64,000 nucleotides of DNA from Hyphomicrobiales bacterium (lineage in GTDB: Bacteria > Pseudomonadota > Alphaproteobacteria > Rhizobiales > Rhizobiaceae), in assembly GCA_900473805.1 (NCBI GenBank), contig UCMS01000014.1:186001-250000 (forward strand). The letters run 5' to 3'. This document shows, one piece after another, positions 56,578-64,000 of this stretch; position 1 is the stretch's first letter; each line of letters starts with the position of its first letter. The notes below the pieces were generated by a model that worked only from the letters and a program-made list of their open reading frames with translations, ran no database searches and was not told the origin of the DNA. The translations under genes were made by a program, and so were the position numbers.

Positions 56578-57822
56578 TTGACGACGATCTACTACGAGAA
56601 CTGGCCTGTGGCCCATCTGTCGGACCAGGATGGCATCTCTCTCTCGTATGACGCAGAGTGGGAGAAGCGGACCTCCGCCTTCCCCCTGTCGCTCACGATG
56701 CCAATGCGTGCCGGTAGCCATGGCCCGGAACGGGTCATGCCCTGGCTCGCGAACCTGCTGCCCGAAACCCACCTCTCTGAAATCGGCCAACAGCTGAAAG
56801 TCTCGCCCCAAGACGTGCTCGGTCTCCTGATGCGCGTCGGCCGCGATACGGCAGGCGCGTTCTCGATCGGTGAGCCGCGGCGGGAGGGAAATAATTTCCG
56901 CATCGTCGATGACGAGGCAGCACTCGAGCGCATCATCGACGAACTGCCGGAGCGACCTTTCCTGATCGGCGAGCGTGGCGTCTCGATGTCGCTTGCCGGC
57001 GTCCAGGATAAGCTGCCCGTCTATCTCGATCAGGACAGCCGGATCGGCATTCCGATCGACGGCACACCATCGACCCACATCCTGAAGCCCGACATCAAGC
57101 GTCTCGCAGGCAGCGTCACCAACGAAGCGTTCTGCATGATCCTCGCAAGGCTCTGCGGTCTGGACGCCGCCGAGGTGACAATGGGCCGCGCAGGGAAACG
57201 GGACTATCTTCTTGTCCGCCGCTATGACCGGGTTTCCGACGGCCAGGGGATCATCCGCCGCATACACCAGGAGGACTTCTGCCAGCTGTTGGGACTGTTC
57301 CCGGCAGAGAAGTATGAGCAAACCGGTCTCGGTCGGCGTGGCGGCGCATCTCTGCCGCAGATGTTCGAAGCCTTGGCTCGCCTTGTCTCGCCAGCCGAAC
57401 GCATTCGGCTACTCGACGCGGTGGTCTTCAATGTCCTGATCTGCAATTCAGACTCGCATGCGAAAAACTATTCCGTCCTAATCGGTGCGTCTGGCACGGC
57501 AAGGCTCGCCCCGCTGTACGACCTGATGTGCGCGGCACCCTACAAGCAGGTCGATCAATCCCTACCCCAGCATCTGGGTGGCAAACGAAACGCCGATGAG
57601 CTGCACGGAAAGGACTGGCGTGAGTTCGCCGCCGACGTCGGGCTCAGCCCCGCCACCGTGACCAGGCGCGTCGGGGAGCTTGCCGCTCTTGTCACGACCA
57701 AGGCCGACGAAGCGCTCGAGCAGGTGCAATCCTACCCGGTTTCGAACCGGGAAATCGCCTCGAACCTCGTCTTCCTCATCAAGAAGCGGTGCCGACGGAT
57801 CGAGCGGCAGATTTCCGCCTGA
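56578..57822 (+). CDS. hipA: HipA-like serine/threonine kinase toxin
   Basis: 414 residues from a TTG at 56578. The HipA N-terminal subdomain is followed by the P-loop-like SLAGVQDK, with Ser138 matching the autophosphorylated Ser of E. coli HipA, the kinase catalytic NSDSHAKN (Asp292, Asn297), and the metal-binding Asp315 in LAPLYDLM. All active-site residues are intact, so the kinase should be functional. HipA of E. coli phosphorylates glutamyl-tRNA synthetase and causes growth arrest and persistence; other HipA proteins have other tRNA synthetase targets. The start codon is weak, which would keep toxin below antitoxin. Confidence 0.9.
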   Translation: MTTIYYENWPVAHLSDQDGISLSYDAEWEKRTSAFPLSLTMPMRAGSHGPERVMPWLANLLPETHLSEIGQQLKVSPQDVLGLLMRVGRDTAGAFSIGEPRREGNNFRIVDDEAALERIIDELPERPFLIGERGVSMSLAGVQDKLPVYLDQDSRIGIPIDGTPSTHILKPDIKRLAGSVTNEAFCMILARLCGLDAAEVTMGRAGKRDYLLVRRYDRVSDGQGIIRRIHQEDFCQLLGLFPAEKYEQTGLGRRGGASLPQMFEALARLVSPAERIRLLDAVVFNVLICNSDSHAKNYSVLIGASGTARLAPLYDLMCAAPYKQVDQSLPQHLGGKRNADELHGKDWREFAADVGLSPATVTRRVGELAALVTTKADEALEQVQSYPVSNREIASNLVFLIKKRCRRIERQISA

Positions 57823-58068
57823 AACTCGGCATGAGCGATATCAGATAACAACTTATTGATGCATTGAAAATCGGCATCCAAAAAAATTTTCGAGAAATTT
57901 CGGCTCTTGGAATCATTGAGAAAATCCGAAAGAAAGTCAATAAAATCGTTATTTATCGTTGTTTTTCATGGTGTTGACAATCGCGGTTGTAACACCTCCT
58001 GCAAATCCGTGTCATCATTATCTCACGGTCATCGATGAAGGCCGGATCAGACAGGAGATAATGAATAC
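57823..58068. other. AT-rich intergenic region upstream of the DUF3102-like gene
   Basis: 246 bp, strikingly AT-rich over 57845-57970 in contrast to the neighbouring genes. It contains a TTGACA at 57974, but no convincing -10 box at the right distance. The low GC suggests foreign origin or a protein-bound or curved region. The ATG at 58069 has AGGAGATAATGAAT in front. Confidence 0.5.
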
Positions 58069-59184
58069 ATGGCGAAGTACACGCATAAGAAGATTTCGGC
58101 CAAGCTCGCCGGCAAGGCGGTGAAGGCAGCCGACGACGTCTCGCCAGAGGACGTCAGCGAGCTCCAGGCCATCGGCGAGGACATCCGTTCTCTCGGTCGC
58201 AGGACAAACCTGCAAGCATACGAGCTGGGCGGTTACCTCGCTCGCGCGAAAGCCATACTCCCTGAGCGAGAGCTCGGCGCATGGGTGAAGGCGATCTGCA
58301 AGTTCACGCCGAAGACGGCGCGCAACTACATCGCCGTCTATGAGAACCTGAGCCTATACAAAGAGCGGCTGGTCGCAACGGCGACGTCCCCGACTATGCT
58401 CTTCGTCCTCGCCTACGCCGAGGAACGGAAGGTCGAGGAGGTACTGGTTGCACTGGAGGCCGGTGACGAGCTTACAGTAGCCCAGGTGAAGCAGATGGTC
58501 GGTGTATCGACGGCCAAAAAGGCAGCGCCCGTCGCTGGCAGTCTGAACATGGGCGGATTGGCCGGCCTGCGCAAAGTCGCCGATCTGAAGATCGAGCAGG
58601 ATGCGGCACGGTTCCTCGGCTTGACGACGTCGATTCTGAAGAAGGTCGAGAAGGCGCTTGAGCCTCTCGCTCGGAACCGGGCGGTACTCAAGGGAGCACT
58701 TTGCGATGCCGTCATGTACGACTGCCGTCATGCCCACGACCTGATCAACAGTCTCGCCGCGCCCCTCAGGCCAGACGTCACTCCGCATCTTAACTGGAGG
58801 CCGGAGAAGTTGCCCGACGGCACCAACTGGAGGAAGGTTCAGGCCTTGCTTCATCGGATGGGCGGCGCTGAGGACTGGCCGGACCGGTCAGCCTTTGTAC
58901 CCTGGCTTCAAAACGAAGTGGTGCCGCTCCTCCGCTTCGTCGTTCACGGCGAACCTCTGCCGGCCGACACCGAGGAGGAGGAGGCCGCCTCCGAGGTCGC
59001 CGTGGAGATCGAACAGGAGGCAGATGACGGGCTCCTCGACTACGATCAGATGCCGCCAACGGTGCGAAAGCAGATCGACAGCGCTCTGCAAATCGTCCCA
59101 CCGGAGGATCGTGACGAGCTCAGGACGAAGATTGTGTTCGATGCCAGGCCGTTTAAGCGACAGCTGAAGAGAATGGCTGCCTGA
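58069..59184 (+). CDS. DUF3102-like protein, possible DNA-binding
   Basis: 371 residues, no signal peptide. The segment at about residues 40-100 (AYELGGYLARAKAILPERELGAWVKAICKFTPKTARNYIAVYENL) has the DUF3102 pattern: a stretch resembling phage and plasmid proteins followed by a helix-turn-helix-like ending in RNYIAVYENL. The N-terminus is very basic, and a Glu-rich linker (near residue 310) precedes a basic C-terminus. It may bind DNA in a mobile element; function unknown. A strong terminator follows, so it is a separate transcript from the protease genes. Confidence 0.7.
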   Translation: MAKYTHKKISAKLAGKAVKAADDVSPEDVSELQAIGEDIRSLGRRTNLQAYELGGYLARAKAILPERELGAWVKAICKFTPKTARNYIAVYENLSLYKERLVATATSPTMLFVLAYAEERKVEEVLVALEAGDELTVAQVKQMVGVSTAKKAAPVAGSLNMGGLAGLRKVADLKIEQDAARFLGLTTSILKKVEKALEPLARNRAVLKGALCDAVMYDCRHAHDLINSLAAPLRPDVTPHLNWRPEKLPDGTNWRKVQALLHRMGGAEDWPDRSAFVPWLQNEVVPLLRFVVHGEPLPADTEEEEAASEVAVEIEQEADDGLLDYDQMPPTVRKQIDSALQIVPPEDRDELRTKIVFDARPFKRQLKRMAA

Positions 59185-59206
59185 CACCTTGCTCCTCCCG
59201 AACAAG

Positions 59207-59233
59207 AGCCCCGCCATCGCGCGGGGCTTTTTG
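59207..59233 (+). terminator. Rho-independent terminator after the DUF3102-like gene
   Basis: Perfect 8-bp stem AGCCCCGC / GCGGGGCT with loop CATCGC and TTTTT directly behind. Confidence 0.93.
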
Positions 59234-59441
59234 CATTCAGGGGAGGCCGCGTGCCTCATTAACCATGCCGGAGCTCTCTGTTCCGGGTGTGTTCTTGTCG
59301 ACTTGCCGGACATGGTTCTCCGGGCTATGTCGACGATGTCAGCAGAAACGCCTGGTTCTGCAGACACTTAGCGGCTCCCGCCGGTGCTACCAACACCGAC
59401 GAAAGCCTGACCAGCAACCTTCTCTAGAAAGGCCACCGGCT

Positions 59442-59549
59442 ATGTCGACCCTTAACCGCTTCGCTTCCCGACCGGAAGCATCCTCCTCGCATTCCCCTGT
59501 TGAAACCCGCGGGCGTCCATCCTCCAGCGGTCATTCGGCTACTCGCTAA
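59442..59549 (+). CDS. Possible 35-residue leader or small protein
   Basis: MSTLNRFASRPEASSSHSP begins a 35-codon frame with AAAGG seven bases before the ATG. It is Ser-rich and has no membrane helix. It is the only candidate in the 437-bp gap 59234-59670 before the next gene. Nothing else supports that it is translated. Confidence 0.25.
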   Translation: MSTLNRFASRPEASSSHSPVETRGRPSSSGHSATR

Positions 59550-59670
59550 CCGCTTGCCCTCACGATCGCTGTCACCAGTGTCGGTGCGGAAATCATTTCC
59601 GCGTCTGGGCACCCGCGTCCGCGCGGTCGAGGTGACTGCCGATCTTGCCTCGATCACAGGAGAATTCTTC

Positions 59671-60561
59671 ATGACTGCCAAGATCACTTCCGCCGCCGCA
59701 GCGGCATCCTATGACCTGACCATCGACCTCGAGGACATGCGTCCGGCGCTCGAACAACTGGTAGACGACGTCGTGGACACTGCTCTCTCCGGTACCATGT
59801 TCCGCCGTGCGCTTGCCGCCGGTATGGACGACCTCGCATCCGTGATGCGCGCAGTGCCGGCCGCCGAGGGACGATTGCTCGAGCGGGGCATTGGCTTCCT
59901 CGCGAAACTCAATCCCGATCTGATCGTGCTGACCGACAACCTGCGCCTTCCAGTTACCAAGGCTGCCGCAGAACTGGTCGCGATGAATGACGCAGCTCTG
60001 GTCAAAGCGCTCAGCCTCGATGCGGATAGTGGTGGTCGTAAAAGCTATACGCCCGATCTCCTGATCATCAACAGGTCTACAAAGATCGGACATATGGTTG
60101 ATGTGAAGCGCAGCCTAAACTCTTATGAAGTCTCGCGGATTACGGAGTTGAAGAACCGCATGCTAGCGGCCGCGCTAGTCGTGCCGGACCTGCTCTACAA
60201 GGAGCACCGTCGCCTTCACGTCGACGAGGTCCGTGTTGTCATCCTGAACGCCGAGAACCAGCGAACGGATATCGATGGTGGCGTGTGGCCCATCACGCAC
60301 CTCGACCACCTTCTGGAAATCATGGGCGCCGGCCGAGTCATGGCGCACCTCCGCGAGCTATTCCAACGGCGTGTCGAGGCAAACTGGAAGTCGGCGTTGA
60401 ACGATCACCGGCTCGACACGGCTAACAGCCCAATGATTTCGCGCAGCGACCCGACCGAGCGTAACGGCGTCCGACCAGGTCCAAGCGAGGACGAGCCCAA
60501 CGCGTCGCGTACGCCGGTATCGATCGGATTCGCCAGGCCACCACGGATAGCGATGGCCTGA
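59671..60561 (+). CDS. Hypothetical protein with a PD-(D/E)XK-like core
   Basis: 296 residues from ATG 59671, which follows CACAGGAGAATTC; the frame is open further upstream without a ribosome site. The first half is helical and acidic. Residues 125-147 show YTPDLLIINRS, then GHMVDVKRS: a Pro128-Asp129, then Asp144-Val-Lys146 on the next strand, which is the spacing of PD-(D/E)XK nuclease cores. The C-terminal 50 residues look disordered. If real, it would cut or bind DNA. It heads the operon with the small protein, AAA+ ATPase and M41 peptidase. No known family name could be given. Confidence 0.7.
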   Translation: MTAKITSAAAAASYDLTIDLEDMRPALEQLVDDVVDTALSGTMFRRALAAGMDDLASVMRAVPAAEGRLLERGIGFLAKLNPDLIVLTDNLRLPVTKAAAELVAMNDAALVKALSLDADSGGRKSYTPDLLIINRSTKIGHMVDVKRSLNSYEVSRITELKNRMLAAALVVPDLLYKEHRRLHVDEVRVVILNAENQRTDIDGGVWPITHLDHLLEIMGAGRVMAHLRELFQRRVEANWKSALNDHRLDTANSPMISRSDPTERNGVRPGPSEDEPNASRTPVSIGFARPPRIAMA

Positions 60562-60641
60562 TCGGCCCAAGCTTGTCCATCATCCATCTCGGACCTTAGC
60601 TCCCCGAGGCAACGCTGCCGGGGAAACAGGAGACGTCTGCC

Positions 60642-60965
60642 ATGACGCCATCGACATCCAATATCCTTCGGTTCCCTACGCGCACTCCGCCGTCAGTTCT
60701 TCTGCCGTCGGCTCAGTACGCGTGTCCTCCCACTGCGCTCGACAAACTTGGTGTCGACGAGCGGGCCGAATACGTAGCGTCGATTGTTCGCTCGACGATC
60801 GGTTTTGCTAAACGCAAAGGACGCCGTATCGAAAGCCTACCACCGCAGCTGCGGGGGTGGTTGCTCAAGCTATGCGACCTGGGTGACCCGACATGTCTCG
60901 TCGTCCGTGACTGGCTCGATGGAAATCCTGGCTTCACGGTAATGTCCTCTCAGGAGGACGTATGA
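60642..60965 (+). CDS. Small hypothetical protein in the protease operon
   Basis: 107 residues; ACAGGAGA precedes the ATG at good distance. A polar N-terminus with Pro and Ser leads to a helical part (DERAEYVASIVRSTIGFAKRKGRRIESLPPQLRGWLLKLCDLGD). The C-terminal DWLDGNPGF looks like a compact end. No family recognised. Its stop overlaps the ATG of the AAA+ gene (ATGA), so they are coupled. It may be an adaptor or regulator of the ATPase. Confidence 0.7.
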   Translation: MTPSTSNILRFPTRTPPSVLLPSAQYACPPTALDKLGVDERAEYVASIVRSTIGFAKRKGRRIESLPPQLRGWLLKLCDLGDPTCLVVRDWLDGNPGFTVMSSQEDV

Positions 60966-62956
60966 TGGAAACGCTTGAGCAACGCATTCGTCGCTATCTC
61001 CTTGCACGGCTGCACCGTCGTGCTGTCCTCGACCTCTACGAAACGGCCGCGACTGCTGGACTGTTGGAACGCGGCGTCGGCGATACGGGGACACTTGCCA
61101 GGTCCTGGATTGTCTCGATCAAGGCACGGCAATATCTGACCGGCGCCCATGACTACGATCGGAAAATCATCGCTCGCATGATCGGCAGCCGCCGCGGCAA
61201 TCGTGATGGTGACAGCCCAGATCACATTGGGTCGACGAGAACCTCAGAGGGCGAGGCATCACTCTACGACTGGTCTACTCCGGCACCTCCAAGTCAGCAG
61301 CCGAAACCACAGCCCGGACGCCGTACTCGTCGACTGCCCGTCGGTTCACCGATCAGCTTCAGCTATGTTACCCGGCTGCTGAAAGAGCATCTGCCACCAC
61401 CGTCTCCCATGCACGTCGCCGTGGTCCTTCTGATCGCGCGTGCGATCGGCACAAGTCTACGACGTCTGTCTGCGTTCACGGATGTCCTTCGTTCCCGCAC
61501 ACCGTTCGTGCTGATCAAAGCACCGGTTGCGAGGTTCGAGGCCAGTGTCGGCATGATGCTCGAAGACGGATTGCTTCTGCCGTTCTCGGTGATCCTGGAA
61601 GATGTCGCGCGAGAGGGATCGCTGTCCGGCAGGTTTCGGGATAGCCGATCTTCGAGACAGCAGATGAGGCTGCAAACGCTAGCCGGTTCCTCCCTGATTA
61701 AACGCGACGACAGAACCATCCGTCGTCTTCTCCGCACGGCGATGACCGATGCAGCTCAGCCAATTGTGGTGGCCGATGAAACACCGACTGCATTGACACC
61801 GGTGATCACAGAGACGGCCGACCTCGTTGTCGAGTGCGAGGGATTTGACTGGCCTATGATCGCCGATCTCCTGAACCTCTGTATTGGCGCACCAGCAGAC
61901 GTCTCGCTCAAGCGGATGGAGATGAAAGCCTTCGATCCGCAATCGCTGTCGATCGATGATCTGCTCCTCGCCGTGCGGCCTGGTCGCTCCGCCGAGGAAG
62001 TACTCACGCTTCTTTCGATGCTGGTTGATCGATGCTCAGTCGAGGAAAGAGACGGCAAGGATACCGAGGACGCTGGCGAGGGCCGTGGACGTTCCGGGGG
62101 TGGGAAATCACGTGCCAAGTCTGCCGAGAAGGAGAGAGCCAGTGGATCGACGGGTGTTGAAGTCATCCTTCCAGAGCCACCCATTCCCGAAGCCGTCCTG
62201 GTCGACACCGATAGCCCAACGCTGACAACTGCGAAGGGCGCTCCCATCACAGTCGAAACGCTGTGCGGCTATGGGGCCGCCAAAGCGTGGACACGCGACC
62301 TAAAAGCTGACCTGGAACTTTGGCGTGAAGGCGCTCTGACCTGGCCGGAGATGAGCACGAAACTTCTGCTGTCAGGGCCCCCCGGTACTGGCAAGACGAC
62401 GTTTGCGCGGGCGCTCTGCAATACGCTTCAGGTACCGCTTCTGGTGACGTCGGTCGCCAATTGGCTGGAACCTGGATTTCTCGGTGATGTTCTCCAGAGG
62501 ATGTCAGCCGCCTTTACCCAAGCATCGAAGCACGCGCCTGCGATCCTCTTCATTGACGAGATCGACAACATTGGCTCCCGCTCAAGTGCAGGCGCGCGGC
62601 AATACGATGACTATTGGGTGTCGTTGATCAATCGCCTCCTTGAGCTGCTGGATGGTGCCACGAAAACCGAGGGCGTCGTGATCGTCGGTGCGACGAACCT
62701 GCCCGAGAAGATCGATCCTGCCCTGCTTCGGTCTGGAAGGCTGGAGACACATGTCCGTATTCCGCTACCCGACGTCGAAACGCTGACCGGCATCCTTACG
62801 CATCATCTGGGCAACGATCTTCCAGGCGTCTTGGCGTCGGCTCCTGCGAACCGCGTGAGGCTGCGGCCAGCTGCCGCGAGAAACGCCGATCGTCAAAAGC
62901 TTCGGGAGAATTCCGAGAACCGGAAAACCGCAAAGGGAAAGGGAACCGCACTATGA
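60962..62956 (+). CDS. AAA+ ATPase, FtsH-like ATPase half of a split protease
   Basis: 664 residues with AGGAGG upstream. The N-terminal 400 residues are a unique, partly disordered domain without membrane helices. The AAA+ core has Walker A GPPGTGKTT (from residue 472), Walker B AILFIDEIDNIGSR, and the second region of homology GATNLPEKIDPALLRSGRLE with the arginine finger. The core is closest to the FtsH/Cdc48-like classic AAA clade. After ILTHHLGNDLPG the expected helical lid is missing, and a basic tail follows. The lid instead begins the next gene, whose ATG overlaps this stop (ATGA). Confidence 0.85.
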   Translation: MMETLEQRIRRYLLARLHRRAVLDLYETAATAGLLERGVGDTGTLARSWIVSIKARQYLTGAHDYDRKIIARMIGSRRGNRDGDSPDHIGSTRTSEGEASLYDWSTPAPPSQQPKPQPGRRTRRLPVGSPISFSYVTRLLKEHLPPPSPMHVAVVLLIARAIGTSLRRLSAFTDVLRSRTPFVLIKAPVARFEASVGMMLEDGLLLPFSVILEDVAREGSLSGRFRDSRSSRQQMRLQTLAGSSLIKRDDRTIRRLLRTAMTDAAQPIVVADETPTALTPVITETADLVVECEGFDWPMIADLLNLCIGAPADVSLKRMEMKAFDPQSLSIDDLLLAVRPGRSAEEVLTLLSMLVDRCSVEERDGKDTEDAGEGRGRSGGGKSRAKSAEKERASGSTGVEVILPEPPIPEAVLVDTDSPTLTTAKGAPITVETLCGYGAAKAWTRDLKADLELWREGALTWPEMSTKLLLSGPPGTGKTTFARALCNTLQVPLLVTSVANWLEPGFLGDVLQRMSAAFTQASKHAPAILFIDEIDNIGSRSSAGARQYDDYWVSLINRLLELLDGATKTEGVVIVGATNLPEKIDPALLRSGRLETHVRIPLPDVETLTGILTHHLGNDLPGVLASAPANRVRLRPAAARNADRQKLRENSENRKTAKGKGTAL

Positions 62957-63702
62957 CAAACCACGTCACTGATCCCGGAACTCTGCTTCGTCCACTCGCA
63001 CTACTGGCGTTGGGCAAGACCGGTGCGGATATCGAGCGCCTGCTCCGCGACATTCGTAGAACCGCGCGCCGCTCGGGCCGCGGCATCACCTGGCGCGACC
63101 TCGAGGCAGGTCTGCGGGCCGGACAGGCACCCATGTCCGCTGACCTTCGCAAACGTGCAGCCATCCATGAGGCGGGGCATGCGCTGGTCTATACCCTGAC
63201 CGGCATTGCGGAGGTACAATCCGCCAGTATCGCGTTGCACGGCGTCGGACTGGTCAAGACGGTCCCGAACGCGCATCTGCCGGAGACTGAAGCGTGGCTC
63301 ATGAGCAACATTGCCTCTCTCCTCTCAGGCCGTGCCGCCGAAATCCTCGTCTTCCACGAACCGATTGCCGGAGCCGGTGGCGCAGATGAAAGCGATCTCG
63401 CCCGCGCCACCGCAATGGCCCTGGCGGCTGAGACCAGTCTCGGCTTCTCGAAACAACAGCCGCTTCGCTATCGGTCGATCGCGATGGGCATGCACGAAGC
63501 GACGATCGATCGGGAACTCGCCGATCGCGTTAATCGGCGACTGGAGTGCGCAGAGGCGATGGCGCATGACCTGATCCAGGCTAACCGGTCGGCTCTCAAT
63601 GAGATTGCCTCAGGCCTGGAAAGCGTCGGCATTCTGTCGGGCGACGAGGTGAGGCGCATCGTTCGCGGTTCCGTCGGTGATAGCGAAAAGGGTGAGCCAT
63701 GA
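62953..63702 (+). CDS. M41-family zinc peptidase carrying an AAA lid (FtsH-like protease half)
   Basis: 249 residues. Residues 10-56 (GKTGADIERLLRDIRRTARR) look like the lid that normally follows the AAA core in FtsH. The M41 peptidase domain follows with HEAGH at residues 72-76 and the third zinc ligand Asp148 in ESDLARAT. All catalytic residues are intact. FtsH proteases degrade unfolded or regulated proteins using the AAA ring to thread them; this one lacks membrane helices and should be cytoplasmic. Coupled translation with the ATPase gene suggests assembly into one complex. Confidence 0.85.
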   Translation: MTNHVTDPGTLLRPLALLALGKTGADIERLLRDIRRTARRSGRGITWRDLEAGLRAGQAPMSADLRKRAAIHEAGHALVYTLTGIAEVQSASIALHGVGLVKTVPNAHLPETEAWLMSNIASLLSGRAAEILVFHEPIAGAGGADESDLARATAMALAAETSLGFSKQQPLRYRSIAMGMHEATIDRELADRVNRRLECAEAMAHDLIQANRSALNEIASGLESVGILSGDEVRRIVRGSVGDSEKGEP

Positions 63703-63791
63703 CCTCAGCTGAGAAAAGCCGATTCCTGATGGCGCCGGCGCGTTTCCTATCTCAAGATTTTCGATTCAGAAATCTGAGGGTTCGATTCTGA
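63699..63791 (+). CDS. Possible 30-residue protein overlapping the peptidase gene end
   Basis: An ATG overlapping the peptidase stop (ATGA) opens a 30-codon frame starting MTSAEKSRFLMAPARFLS. The coupling and an AAAAGGGTGAGCC stretch in front favour translation; the short basic product and the repeated TTCGATTC strings behind speak against it. The remainder to 64000 holds no gene that could be recognised. Confidence 0.3.
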   Translation: MTSAEKSRFLMAPARFLSQDFRFRNLRVRF

Positions 63792-64000
63792 GTTCGGGGA
63801 TTTGGATTCGGGCTTCCCGATACGCGTTGCGAAATCTCGCAACGGCGTTACTCGGCTACGTATCCGCCTTCGCCACGCTCGGAGTTACTGCACCGCTTAC
63901 ATCCATGGCCATCTGAAACAACTTGGGCGCAAGGCATGTCGATTGAGATCACATCGTCATGCTTTGCGTCGAGTTCTGGACACGTCATCTCAATTTACCC

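Noticed and set aside
60595..60640. CCCCG.../...CGGGG hairpin before the 107-aa gene as a terminator
   Set aside because: It has a bulge, no T-tract and lies within an apparent operon just before a ribosome site; at most a weak processing or attenuation element.

Overview
The window is about 64 kb of high-GC alphaproteobacterial DNA, most likely chromosome of a Rhizobiaceae member (Rhizobium, Agrobacterium or Ensifer group). The reasons are the gene content (an RpoH2-type sigma factor behind an EcfG-type promoter, a kdpFABCDE operon, rhizobial siderophore uptake genes, thiBPQ under a TPP riboswitch) and protein sequences typical of the order. Identities come from reading motifs only; no database search was possible.

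Layout. 1-8.8 kb: the 3' end of an intradiol dioxygenase, two polysaccharide-synthesis genes, a CitE-like lyase, leuD and leuB with a PLP dehydratase between them on the other strand, and rpoH. 8.8-19.6 kb: an M48 lipoprotein protease, the riboswitch-controlled thiamine importer thiBPQ, an SbmA/BacA-like ABC protein whose ATPase site has decayed, an ABC-F ATPase, thiamine diphosphokinase, and a MoxR ATPase. 19.7-23.7 kb: a sulfonate-type ABC importer with an NtaA/DszA-type flavin monooxygenase.

24-38 kb is the most interesting metabolic region. A leftward operon (periplasmic binding protein, ribose-type ABC ATPase and permease, a 67-aa protein, an amidase, a flavin reductase) and an MFS gene lie opposite a rightward unit (HutC/GntR regulator, RutA-like oxygenase, two tandem amidases, an isocitrate-lyase-family lyase with a KKCGH motif, an isochorismatase-family amidohydrolase). 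Near-identical 12-bp palindromic sites stand before the binding-protein, MFS and rutA-like genes. The two halves therefore look like one regulon for import and oxidative and hydrolytic breakdown of an unknown N-containing ring or amide compound. It is not a standard rut operon: rutC, rutD, rutE and rutG are absent.

38-46.6 kb is a siderophore locus: a reductase fused to DUF2218, a FecBCDE-like importer, a TonB-dependent receptor and an AraC regulator, with a candidate RirA (IRO) site. 46.9-54.8 kb is the complete kdp potassium-uptake operon, opened by two microproteins of 27 and 28 aa.

From about 54.8 kb to the end the sequence looks like an acquired island. It starts with 700 bp of gene-poor DNA holding a 20-bp copy of what looks like a tRNA-Ser 3' end, the classic integration site. 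It then carries an HNH endonuclease, a hipBA toxin-antitoxin pair with tandem operator repeats, a DUF3102-like protein, and an operon coding for a predicted PD-(D/E)XK-fold protein, a small protein, an AAA+ ATPase and an M41 peptidase. The last two look like a soluble FtsH protease split into two chains within the AAA lid. No integrase, CRISPR array, rRNA gene or intact tRNA was found.
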